Source: Dehalococcoidales bacterium
Lineage (GTDB): Bacteria > Chloroflexota > Dehalococcoidia > Dehalococcoidales > UBA3254
Reading direction: 5' to 3'
Length of the DNA: 35,753 nt
NCBI GenBank assembly: GCA_016926695.1
Contig: JAFGOB010000148.1
Location: 1-35,753, forward strand
Below are positions 8,431 through 16,072 of the stretch, in pieces; the stretch's first letter is position 1; every line of letters starts with the position of its first letter. Below the pieces are notes generated by a model that saw nothing but the letters and a program-made list of their open reading frames with translations, made no database searches and was not told the origin of the DNA. Both the position numbers and the translations under genes were made by a program.

Positions 8431-8496
8431 CTGTACCTGTACTGTACTTTTTCTGTACTTTAGCCAGGTTTCAAGAGGTGTACCGCTGGCTATAAT
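8431..8496 (+). promoter_or_regulatory. phased CTGTAC repeats and -10 box upstream of the 8532 gene
   Basis: CTGTAC occurs at 8431, 8442 and 8453, exactly 11 bp apart, and the core TGTAC also at 8438 and 8479. TATAAT at 8491-8496 is a consensus -10 box, while the sequence at the -35 position (TTTCAA, 8469-8474) is poor. A weak -35 with same-face direct repeats just upstream is the layout of an activator-dependent promoter. Confidence 0.6.
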
Positions 8497-8531
8497 TAAA
8501 AATGTGACAAGAAAAATAGCGGGAACGGCAA

Positions 8532-8768
8532 ATGGTAATAACCGGGAACAACATAGATAGAAACATCGACCAGCCGGTCATGTATGAAATTATAATCGAT
8601 GGACACCTGGATAAGAGCTGGTCAGGCTGGCTGGAGGGAATGGCGATATCCTATGAAGACCGCTATACGGTATTGACAGGCAAAATGACGGACCAGACTG
8701 CTCTGCGAGGCCTTCTTGCCAAGGTCTGGGACCTTAACCAGACGGTAATTTCAGTCAAACGTTTATAA
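8532..8768 (+). CDS. conserved small protein of unknown function
   Basis: A 78-residue soluble protein. The pattern YEIIIDGHLDKSWSGWLEGM, a variable acidic stretch, then LTGKMTDQTALRGLLAKVWD and a final SVKRL matches a widespread small family (YEIrvxGHLdxrWsxWfxGl ... LxGpvxDQaaLhGLLxxirDLglxLlSv) known from Actinobacteria, Chloroflexota and other phyla. No enzyme motif is known for it. Start at ATG 8532 behind GCGGGAACGG; an internal ATG at 8580 would remove only non-conserved residues. It follows the phased CTGTAC promoter region and is probably activated by the divergent LAL regulator. The zinc-ribbon gene follows 89 nt later. Confidence 0.8.
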   Translation: MVITGNNIDRNIDQPVMYEIIIDGHLDKSWSGWLEGMAISYEDRYTVLTGKMTDQTALRGLLAKVWDLNQTVISVKRL

Positions 8769-8857
8769 ACTTACACACCTGGGTGCAGTGGGTGAGTACA
8801 AATGACTGGAAATCAAGCTTTGGAGTAAAAAGGGAAAATGAGGGGAGGAAAAGTGAA

Positions 8858-9118
8858 ATGATGAAGATACATGGATGTAAGAAATGCGGAGGTGCACTTG
8901 TCTTGGACAAGGATGAATTCGGATGGTATGAACAGTGTATTCAATGTGGTTATACGCATGATATACCCGTGGATAGACCTATAAGAAAGCCTTACATGAT
9001 GGACCACATGCCTGATAACGGCTCCGATGATGCACCGGACCTGGTAACGATGTGGAAACAGGATAAAATAGCGGCTTTTAAGCCGATTGACATAACGGAT
9101 AACCGGGAAGAAGACTGA
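8858..9118 (+). CDS. small zinc-ribbon protein
   Basis: An 86-residue protein with two CxxC knuckles, CKKCGGALVL (residues 7-16) and CIQCGYTHDI, spaced like a rubredoxin/zinc-ribbon fold binding one zinc; the C-terminal half is acidic and without motif. The ATG at 8858 is preceded by GGGGAGG (8842-8848), which makes it a better start than the upstream in-frame ATG at 8783. It probably shares a transcript with the 8532 gene; a long hairpin at 9222-9256 lies downstream. Role unknown: such ribbons serve in nucleic-acid or protein contacts. Confidence 0.75.
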   Translation: MMKIHGCKKCGGALVLDKDEFGWYEQCIQCGYTHDIPVDRPIRKPYMMDHMPDNGSDDAPDLVTMWKQDKIAAFKPIDITDNREED

Positions 9119-9221
9119 CAGGGCTTGTCAGGTATATAAATTCTTATAAAGGGCTTTAATCAAGTCCGCAACAATTATTATTGCTAATTGGTTTCATGCT
9201 TCCGGAGAAAGCTCACCCGTT

Positions 9222-9260
9222 GCCCGGCCCGGTATATCGTATATGCCGAGCCGGGTTGTT
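9222..9260 (+). terminator. probable terminator hairpin after the small-gene pair
   Basis: GCCCGGC (9222-9228) pairs with GCCGGGT (9250-9256) and the stem continues inward through CGG/CCG and TATAT/ATAT to a 3-nt loop, with one mismatch. TTGTTG follows. It sits about 100 nt past the stop at 9118. Confidence 0.55.
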
Positions 9261-9278
9261 GTATATCCGGCTATCTAT

Positions 9279-9452
9279 CTACATACTGATGACTTTTAAG
9301 TCACCATTAATCTGAATAAAAAATACTCCCTGGTCTTCGCATGTTTCGTTTTTTACGCTACCTGTGTTTTCCGTTGTTGTCAGCTACTGGATAACGATCC
9401 GGTTTCCATTAATCGTATATTGAAAATGATTGCGATGATTGGACAAGAACAG
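9279..9452 (-). pseudogene. possible relic of a small protein with an internal stop
   Basis: Reading minus from 9452, the frame gives NHFQYTINGNRIVIQ, then a stop at 9384-9386, then TENTGSVKNETCEDQGVFF and IQINGDLKVISM to a final stop at 9279-9281. Both segments have the look of a beta-sheet domain (YTINGNxIxI ... GxFxxxGDLKxI), as in lipocalin-like or similar small domains, and share one frame across the stop. No start or ribosome-binding site is present. Chance cannot be excluded. Confidence 0.3.
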
Positions 9453-9913
9453 TTACACCATATATAATATTCGGAAAGCTTCTGGTATGACTAAAAGGCT
9501 AGAGGATAACCCGTGATTAAGTTGTTCAGTAAAATTCCGGGTAAGAAAACTGGCGTAACTTATGTTTCATAATGTTCATGCATACAGTACTGAAATTCCA
9601 GTAAATCGGGTTGATACAATTAAAGCGTCTGCCGGCGGACGGTTCCGGTTTAAAAATACAACTCGCGAAGACCTGGAAACAGTTCCTCTCAACTTTGCCG
9701 GATCGGCAACTGATAAATATCGTCGAGAGTGCAAGCAACAGGGAAGGTCTGTTGTCACAAAGGTGGAAGGAGGTGTTGGAAGTTCAAAAAGGGGTGAGGA
9801 CTAAATGCAGTGTTGATTTTTTACACCCAAACTTGAGGAAAAGTTTTATATAGTTTCAGGTCGATTTTTCAACACGGTTTTACCGGTTATATTTTGAGAA
9901 GGAGTAAAAACTG
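9453..9913. other. gene-poor stretch before the TRAP operon
   Basis: Two overlapping frames of about 80 codons (9562-9804 and 9611-9853) are open but unrecognisable and neither has a convincing start. AAGGAGGTG at 9768-9776 resembles a ribosome-binding site without a good frame behind it. The TRAP promoter should lie in the last 100 bases, but no clear -35/-10 pair was found there. Confidence 0.4.
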
Positions 9914-11023
9914 ATGAAGAAACTGATATTATTTCCGCTGGTGGCAATATTAATTGTTTCCTTGTTTCTCTGCTCATGTTCCAGCGATACTACATCCAAA
10001 ACAACCCAAGCACAAACAACCCAGGCTCAACCAACTCCAGCCAAAACAGCCCCCGCAGCGGCAGCTCCAATTGAATTGTCTTTATCCCATAGCTTCCCTC
10101 CCATGAGCGGCCTGGGAGTAACGCTTCAGAACTGGGCTGACTCAATCGCTGAACAAACTGACGGCAGAGTAAAAATTACCGTCTATGGCGGCGGCTCATT
10201 GTTGAAGTCTTCCGAGCTCTATGACGGAGTAGCCACCGGGGTGGTAGATTTAGGTTACGGACACCCGACTGATGATATGGGACGTTTTGGATTGGATACC
10301 GCTTTTGCTCTGCCTGGCCTGGGGATAAACGCTAACTGGCCTGATGTCAAGGTAAAAACAGAGGTAGCCAAAAAAGTCAGAGACAAGTTCCCTCAGGTCA
10401 AAGACAAGCAACCGGATGTGGTGCATCTGTTTGATTGCTGGATGTCTCCATACGTTTTCCAATGCACAAAAAAGGGTGTGACTGTCCCAGATGATTTGAA
10501 GGGAATGAAAGTGGCTGCTTCAGGTCTTTTTATAAGCTTCGCTACTACCCTGGGGGCAGTGCCGGTTGAAGTTCCCGCTCCGGACAGGTATACCTCCCTG
10601 GAGAGGGGACTAATCGATGGCTCATGGGATGTCTGGGGCGGTATATTTGCCATGAAGCACTATGAGGTGAGCAAATACTACACCGAAAAAATTGATTTCG
10701 GCGCCGGCTCAGCTATGGTCATTATGAGCAAAAGCAAATTGGAATCCCTGCCCTCGGATATACAGCAAATTTTCCTTAACCAGCAAAATGTAGCCCTGGA
10801 TTTTCCGGAACCAGCCTTCGGAAAAGAAATACCTCTGGCAAAAGCTGAGGTTGATAAGCGCAATGGGGTCTATGTCGATGTTACGCCTCAGGATATAGAG
10901 ATGTGGGAAAAGGCTATCGAGCCATACTATGATGTCTGGGTGGAAGATATGGAAGCCAGGGGATGGTCAGATGCCCAGGCTTATCTGAACGAGCTCAGGC
11001 AAGCGCTGGATTCTTACAAGTAA
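9914..11023 (+). CDS. TRAP transporter solute-binding lipoprotein (DctP family)
   Basis: A 369-residue periplasmic/extracytoplasmic receptor of a tripartite ATP-independent transporter. Residues 1-22 are a lipoprotein signal peptide (LFLCSC; C20 or C22 is the lipidated residue), followed by a Thr/Gln/Pro-rich linker. The mature domain shows LSHSFPPMSGLGVTLQNWAD, VYGGGSLLKSSELYDGVATG, the hydrophobic QCTKKGVTVPDDLKGMKVAA region and SLERGLIDGSWDVWGG, all characteristic of DctP-type receptors for carboxylate ligands. The start follows GAGAAGGAG. It is first in the operon with the permeases at 11279 and 11857, 255 nt upstream of them. The ligand cannot be assigned; a C4-dicarboxylate, keto acid or aromatic acid are all possible. 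Confidence 0.93.
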   Translation: MKKLILFPLVAILIVSLFLCSCSSDTTSKTTQAQTTQAQPTPAKTAPAAAAPIELSLSHSFPPMSGLGVTLQNWADSIAEQTDGRVKITVYGGGSLLKSSELYDGVATGVVDLGYGHPTDDMGRFGLDTAFALPGLGINANWPDVKVKTEVAKKVRDKFPQVKDKQPDVVHLFDCWMSPYVFQCTKKGVTVPDDLKGMKVAASGLFISFATTLGAVPVEVPAPDRYTSLERGLIDGSWDVWGGIFAMKHYEVSKYYTEKIDFGAGSAMVIMSKSKLESLPSDIQQIFLNQQNVALDFPEPAFGKEIPLAKAEVDKRNGVYVDVTPQDIEMWEKAIEPYYDVWVEDMEARGWSDAQAYLNELRQALDSYK

Positions 11024-11278
11024 CCCGGGACATTTGTTGGTATAAAGTCCATAAGGATATCGGAAGCAAGCTGTGCCTGGTTGCAATAGTGGAGGTTATT
11101 ACTTTCCTGTAAGCATGTGCAGCTTGCTCCAGGTCACTTTTTAATCGTACCTGCGACATGTAAGTTGTAGATTGACGCGTCAATACTGGATTTGTACAGC
11201 ATCCGGTGGGGGGATTGACTGGTATTTTTCAGGTAAAGACAGCAGTATTTCGGTCATTTTGGAGGAGGCCGGTAAATA
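11024..11278. promoter_or_regulatory. TRAP intergenic region with inverted repeats
   Basis: ATTGACGCGTCAAT at 11171-11184 is a perfect 14-bp palindrome. AGCAAGCTG (11065-11073) and CAGCTTGCT (11120-11128) are perfectly complementary arms 46 nt apart, able to form a hairpin in the message. Such structure between a binding-protein gene and its permeases often lowers permease expression relative to the receptor; that reading is inference. Confidence 0.4.
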
Positions 11279-11860
11279 ATGAGGTTAATCCATCGACTAA
11301 AAAAAATGGCAGGCCGCCCCAGTAAGATCATTCAGAGCTCCGCAGAACAGGGGAACAAACGTCCCGGAGTTGTGGGAGGCATGACAAACCTGGTGACTTT
11401 CCTTATCCGGTGGCTCAATAATATCGGAATGGGATTTATCGCACTGCTTATGATTCTAATTACGATTGACGTGCTTTTAAGATGGATAGCCAACCGGCCT
11501 ATCAAAGGGGTGAATGAACTCGCAGAGCTTACCATGCTGCTGGTGGTTTTCCTTACTATAGGGTATACCCAGTTGACGAAGTCCAATGTGTCGGTAGACC
11601 TGCTGTTCACGCGTTTTCCACAGAGGATGCAGCTTGTCGTGGATGCCTTTAACTACCTGTTGAGCCTTGGAATCAGCGCATTGATGCTGCGACAGGCAAT
11701 CATCTATACCAGCTACCTGGCGGATATTAACCGTCAATCCGTGATTCTAAAAATACCGGTAGCCCCGTTTCAATTTGCGATGATTATCGGTTTTGCCATG
11801 CTTTCTATCGTATTATTGTTTCAAATGATTGATGCTGTGAGGAAGGCGGTGAAAAGATGA
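11279..11860 (+). CDS. TRAP transporter small permease (DctQ family)
   Basis: A 193-residue integral membrane protein with four predicted helices after a roughly 45-residue basic N-terminus: the first contains GMGFIALLMILITIDVLLRW, the second LAELTMLLVVFLTIGYTQ, and two more end at VLLFQMIDA. DctQ subunits form a complex with the large permease and help dock the binding protein. The ATG at 11279 follows GGAGGAGG (11262-11269). The last codons overlap the large permease start by 4 nt (ATGA), so translation is coupled. Confidence 0.9.
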   Translation: MRLIHRLKKMAGRPSKIIQSSAEQGNKRPGVVGGMTNLVTFLIRWLNNIGMGFIALLMILITIDVLLRWIANRPIKGVNELAELTMLLVVFLTIGYTQLTKSNVSVDLLFTRFPQRMQLVVDAFNYLLSLGISALMLRQAIIYTSYLADINRQSVILKIPVAPFQFAMIIGFAMLSIVLLFQMIDAVRKAVKR

Positions 11861-13158
11861 GCGAACCTGTGATTGGGCTCATAGGCATTGTTGTCCTCCT
11901 CGTACTTATTTTCCTGCGCATGCCCATTGGATTAGCCATGGCCCTGGTAGGCTTCGGTGGGTTTGCTATTATCAGCGGTACTTCCGGCGCCTTCTCTAAT
12001 CTGAGCTCAGTCTCTTACAGGTATGTGGCGGACTATAATTTTGTAGTGATTCCCCTTTTTATGCTTATGGGGACTATCGCTGCAAATACGGGTATAAGCC
12101 GTGACATCTACCGTTCAGCCCATAGCTGGGTAGGACAAATACGGGGAGGCCTGGCAATGTCTTCGGTAGTAGCAGCCGGCGGGTTTGCAGCCATCTGCGG
12201 CTCCAGTACGGCTACCGCAGTCGCCATGGCAAAAGTAGCCTTTCCGGAGATGAAAAGATATAACTATGACGAGGGTATGGCGGTCGGCTCACTGGCTGCC
12301 GGTGGTACACTGGGCATACTCATCCCTCCCAGTATGGGATTTATCATGTATGCAATCCTTACCGAAGCATCTGTAGGCCAGCTTTTTATGGCCGGGATTA
12401 TTCCTGGAGTACTGGAAGTAGTATTTTACATCTTCACCATCTATTTTCTCTGTCTGCGCAATCCAAAAATGGGGCCTCCGGGTCCCAGGACAAGCCTGAG
12501 GGAAAAGATCGTGTCCCTGAAGAATATCTGGTCTATGCTGGCCCTGTTTGTTCTGGTGATGGGCGGCATTTATCTGGGGTTCTTTACACCCAGTGAAGCT
12601 GCCGCTGTCGGAGCATCCGGAGCCCTGATTATCAGTCTGGTTATGAGAAGAATGAACACCAGGATTTTTGTAGATTCCATAGCGGAAACCGGCCAAACCA
12701 CCGCCATGGTGTTGATTCTCATCATCGGTTCGATGATATTTGCCAGATTTCTGGCTGTTTCCAAGCTTCCTTTTGTAATGGCCGATGTGGTGGCCAATCT
12801 GGATTTACCGGCTGTTCTTGTACTGGCCGGCATACTGGTTTTCTATGTTATTATCGGCTGTTTTCTGGAAATCTTTTCCTCACTTGTCCTGACCATACCG
12901 ATTATCTTTCCCACTATAACGGCCCTGGGATTCGATCCGGTCTGGTTTGGCGTACTGGTGGTGAGGGTGGCGGAAATAGGATTGATCACACCGCCTATCG
13001 GAATGAATGCTTTCGTGATTGCCGGGGCGACAGGGGTACCTACGGGCAGAGTTTTCCGGGGTATTCTGCCTTTCGTCATAGCAGATATACTGCATGTTGC
13101 ACTCCTGGTTGCCGTACCCGCAGTCTCACTGTTTCTGGTTAATACGATGATGAGTTGA
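11857..13158 (+). CDS. TRAP transporter large permease (DctM family)
   Basis: A 433-residue, about 12-helix membrane protein forming the ion-coupled translocation channel. Family hallmarks visible: VVIPLFMLMGTIAANTGISR, the first signature AAICGSSTATAVAMAKVAFP, PEMKRYNYDEGMAVGSLAAG, GTLGILIPPSMGFIMYAILT with the first helical hairpin, and ITPPIGMNAFVIAG in the second half. Length is normal. It is last in the TRAP operon and its final 20 bp overlap the 3' end of the opposite-strand molybdoenzyme gene (13139), so the two messages are antisense at their ends. Confidence 0.95.
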   Translation: MSEPVIGLIGIVVLLVLIFLRMPIGLAMALVGFGGFAIISGTSGAFSNLSSVSYRYVADYNFVVIPLFMLMGTIAANTGISRDIYRSAHSWVGQIRGGLAMSSVVAAGGFAAICGSSTATAVAMAKVAFPEMKRYNYDEGMAVGSLAAGGTLGILIPPSMGFIMYAILTEASVGQLFMAGIIPGVLEVVFYIFTIYFLCLRNPKMGPPGPRTSLREKIVSLKNIWSMLALFVLVMGGIYLGFFTPSEAAAVGASGALIISLVMRRMNTRIFVDSIAETGQTTAMVLILIIGSMIFARFLAVSKLPFVMADVVANLDLPAVLVLAGILVFYVIIGCFLEIFSSLVLTIPIIFPTITALGFDPVWFGVLVVRVAEIGLITPPIGMNAFVIAGATGVPTGRVFRGILPFVIADILHVALLVAVPAVSLFLVNTMMS

Positions 13159-15802
13159 TGTCGCGGCTCAAAACCCGTTCCATACGCAGCCCTGCGGCGG
13201 CATGGTAGGGTCTTTCAAAGGCCTCAGGATATCTTTTTCTAAGCTTTTCTATATCGGCCCTTTCGGCTTCTACCAGGAACCCGCTGACAACCATACCTGT
13301 AGCGTTCTTTGAGGTTATATTATGCGGTGTTATGGTATTAATAGCACCCCCTCTATCAAGTTCTCCGGGAACTATCGGGTCATACCTGGCCCCGTGGTCC
13401 ATGTACACCACTCCGGGCATGATCCTCTCCGTTACATAAGCGCCTCCGAGTACTCCCCCTCTTTCATTGAATACCTTTGCCACATCACCGCTGCTGATAC
13501 CCCTGGCAGCGGCGTCTGCCGGATTGATCCAGAGCGGCTCATAGTAATAGCCATCCGGTCCTTTAACTTTACAGGTCGGGGCTTCCCTGGTCCAGGTGAT
13601 GTCATCGCACTGGGCATGCACCCTCCACCGTCCATGGTTGGATACGATAAGCAGGGGGAATTTATCCGCTCTCCGGCTGGATAATGACTCATCATGGTTT
13701 TCTCCCTTTTCAATCCAGTGCGGTACCGGCGGTCTTTCTTTGTCATCGGGGAAATATTTTGCCAGGTTCTGGGAATAGTATTCCAGCTTGCCGGACGGGG
13801 TTTCCAGAGGGTTATTCTCCGGGTCGTCGTGGAATCCCCTTAAGCCGACCTTGTATTCATGCCATTTGGGATCCGTCGGGACAACGAAGTAACCCTTTTC
13901 CTTGAACTCCTCGTAAGTGGTCATTTTCTCCAGCCCGGAAGTCTCAAAACCGAGCTTGATCAGGTCCTGAACGGTTTGTCCCTCCGTTAATTTGTCCAGT
14001 AGACCCAGCTTCCCGGCAATCAGGCAGACGGCCTCATAATCACTGACCGACTCTCCAAGGGAATTAATACATTTCTTCTCGTTTACAACGACCCGGTATT
14101 GCCCGTTACCCGAATCGCTGTTGATATCATCCTCTTCGAACTTGGTATTGATGGGCAGAACGATATCGGCAAACTGGCAGTCATTTTCCATCCAGGGGTG
14201 CTGTGCCAGGATGAACTCGATCTTCGGACTCCTCAGCGCCTTGATGTAGTTGTTGCTGTCGTTCCAGCAGGTTATCCAGCAGGGAGTATCGGTCCATATC
14301 ATGTGTACTTCAGGACAACCTTCCGCCGGGTAAGTGTACTTGGTGAACTGGTTTTCAGTTAAAGCCAGGCATAGTGTAGTGCCGTACCAACTCACAGGCG
14401 GCTTTAAAAGGGCGTCGTGAATGAGGTTCTTGGGAATGAATTGTCTTGGATAGATGGTATCCGGCCTTAAATCGCGTCCGTAGCCTTTCGATACATCCCA
14501 TACGGCAGGCACGTAATCTCCCCTGTTGGCCTTACCCGGAAAGGGCGATGCGATACTTAACGGCATAGGCTGCCTGAAATGCATATTCCATTCTATCATC
14601 TTGACCTGGTGACTTCCGGGTTTACCCAGACCCTGCATTCCCAGCAGCATGACCTCAAGACGTCCGTTTTCTGTAGCATACGGCACCCTTATGCCGGGGC
14701 CGCCGTTGCCATGCAGGATAGTTGCCGGCTTCGAGGCCCAATCCCTTGCCAGGGCTTTGATAGTCCATTCGGGTATGCCTGTCTTCCCGGATGCCCAGGC
14801 GGGTGTCTTGGGAATACCATCCTCTTTCCCAAGTACGTATTCCTCAAATTTGTCAAAGCCATAGGTATGAGTAGCTACATACTCCTTATCGTAAGTCCCT
14901 TCGTTTATCCAGAGATAAGCAATGGCCAACCGCAGAGCGGCGTCAGTGCCCGGTCTGATGGGGATCCATTTATCGGCATGAATAGCGGCTCCGTAGTTGA
15001 GGTCCGGGCAGATATAGACGGACTTGATGCCGATTTCGCTCCACCAGTAGCACAGGCGGCTTGCCATCTGCCCGTTGAAGCCCCAGGGAGTCGTCTCCGG
15101 GTCGCATCCCCAGAATAACAAAAGTCTGGAATTCTCCGCGATATCCGGCATGACATTGGTATCCGGTCCCATCTGTCCTACTGGTTCCATTCCCCAGACA
15201 TGCTTGGCACCCCAGTACCACCCTTCCCAGCTATCCGGGTTCCTGGTCTGTAAGGTATAGCCTCCTAGTAAATTAAGCAGCCTGAGGCCGCAGCCGTGAG
15301 CGGAATGCACGGTCTTCATTTCGCCGTGACCATCCATCTGCGCGAGGATAGAATACGGCCCGTATTCATCTATGACCCTTTTTATCTCTCCAGCTATCAG
15401 TTCCAGGGCCTCTTCCCATGAGATTCTTACATAACCGCTCTTACCCCGGTTCTGCGCATTTCTTTTACTTGAAGGGTCCCAGTCGATCCTTTTCAACGGG
15501 TAAAGAATCCTGTTTGGAGAGCTGACACGTTTTTTATATGCCAGGCTGTAAGGAGGTATCAGGGCTTTCATGCCGGGTTCGAAGGACTTGCCGTGTGCTT
15601 CCATTTTCCACGGATTAAAGCTTTCTTTGTCATATTTCCAGTCGAAATGCAGCGGCCTGACCCTGATTATCCTGCCGTTCCTGACATCCACCACCGCTGA
15701 ATTTGAATTCGGGGCGAAACCAAGAGTGATGGGGTATGAATACTCGGACTCAGAATTCCGGCTGACTGCCTGTTTTTCTTGAAGCCTGTTCTCTTTTTCC
15801 AT
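13139..15802 (-). CDS. molybdopterin oxidoreductase, transhydroxylase (AthL)-like large subunit 1
   Basis: An 887-residue DMSO-reductase-family enzyme binding two pterin guanine dinucleotides around molybdenum or tungsten. There is no twin-arginine signal and no N-terminal Cys motif for the usual [4Fe-4S] cluster: the corresponding stretch (residues 23-50) has no Cys. Around the metal, H159 (DGHGE) and D190-S191 in NPDSWEGWYWGAKHVWG match, from memory, the His/Asp/Ser active site of Pelobacter pyrogallol-phloroglucinol transhydroxylase, where Ser binds the metal. The C-terminal pterin-binding domain is intact (NHGRWRVHAQCDDITWTREA; VYMDHGARYDP). The ATG at 15800-15802 follows AAGGAGGGA. A cytoplasmic enzyme is predicted. 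No small Fe-S subunit adjoins it; a close paralogue lies at 26902. The reaction (ring hydroxyl transfer, or another redox step) is unproven. Confidence 0.88.
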   Translation of the reverse strand: MEKENRLQEKQAVSRNSESEYSYPITLGFAPNSNSAVVDVRNGRIIRVRPLHFDWKYDKESFNPWKMEAHGKSFEPGMKALIPPYSLAYKKRVSSPNRILYPLKRIDWDPSSKRNAQNRGKSGYVRISWEEALELIAGEIKRVIDEYGPYSILAQMDGHGEMKTVHSAHGCGLRLLNLLGGYTLQTRNPDSWEGWYWGAKHVWGMEPVGQMGPDTNVMPDIAENSRLLLFWGCDPETTPWGFNGQMASRLCYWWSEIGIKSVYICPDLNYGAAIHADKWIPIRPGTDAALRLAIAYLWINEGTYDKEYVATHTYGFDKFEEYVLGKEDGIPKTPAWASGKTGIPEWTIKALARDWASKPATILHGNGGPGIRVPYATENGRLEVMLLGMQGLGKPGSHQVKMIEWNMHFRQPMPLSIASPFPGKANRGDYVPAVWDVSKGYGRDLRPDTIYPRQFIPKNLIHDALLKPPVSWYGTTLCLALTENQFTKYTYPAEGCPEVHMIWTDTPCWITCWNDSNNYIKALRSPKIEFILAQHPWMENDCQFADIVLPINTKFEEDDINSDSGNGQYRVVVNEKKCINSLGESVSDYEAVCLIAGKLGLLDKLTEGQTVQDLIKLGFETSGLEKMTTYEEFKEKGYFVVPTDPKWHEYKVGLRGFHDDPENNPLETPSGKLEYYSQNLAKYFPDDKERPPVPHWIEKGENHDESLSSRRADKFPLLIVSNHGRWRVHAQCDDITWTREAPTCKVKGPDGYYYEPLWINPADAAARGISSGDVAKVFNERGGVLGGAYVTERIMPGVVYMDHGARYDPIVPGELDRGGAINTITPHNITSKNATGMVVSGFLVEAERADIEKLRKRYPEAFERPYHAAAGLRMERVLSRDINSSSY

Positions 15803-15880
15803 AGTTCCCTCCTTTGATGACAGACCGCTTTCTTTATCCCGGCTGTGAGTTTATGACGGTATAACCGGTTTACATTATCA

Positions 15881-15944
15881 AAGTTGACCATTATTGTAGC
15901 AAATGATGAGGGCTGAGTCAATAATTAAGTTGACCTTTAATTAT
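15881..15944. promoter_or_regulatory. paired AAGTTGACC boxes flanking the molybdoenzyme 1 promoter
   Basis: AAGTTGACC occurs at 15881-15889 (over the start site) and 15927-15935 (just upstream of the -35 box), 46 bp apart. The upstream copy is also enclosed by an inverted repeat, ATAATTAA (15921-15928) and TTAATTAT (15937-15944). The arrangement suggests a regulator bound on both sides of the promoter; the regulator is not identified. Confidence 0.5.
15893..15921 (-). promoter_or_regulatory. promoter of molybdoenzyme 1
   Basis: On the minus strand TTGACT (plus 15916-15921), a 17-nt spacer and TACAAT (plus 15893-15898). Transcription should begin near 15886, giving a leader of about 85 nt. 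Confidence 0.7.
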
Positions 15945-16072
15945 AACCGCTTGACAAATAATACTTAACTTGATGCATTAACATCATAGGATTTATTACC
16001 AGGTATTTGATGTACTTGCTGTTATTAGCAAATAATCAGATCGGGTAGTAGCGGGTTGAGTGTGTGCTCTAT

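Noticed and set aside
9562..9853. Two overlapping 80-codon plus frames before the TRAP operon
   Set aside because: No start signal, no motif, and mutually overlapping in different frames.
14579..15118. 179-codon plus frame inside molybdoenzyme 1
   Set aside because: Antisense to a conserved enzyme domain, without ribosome-binding site.
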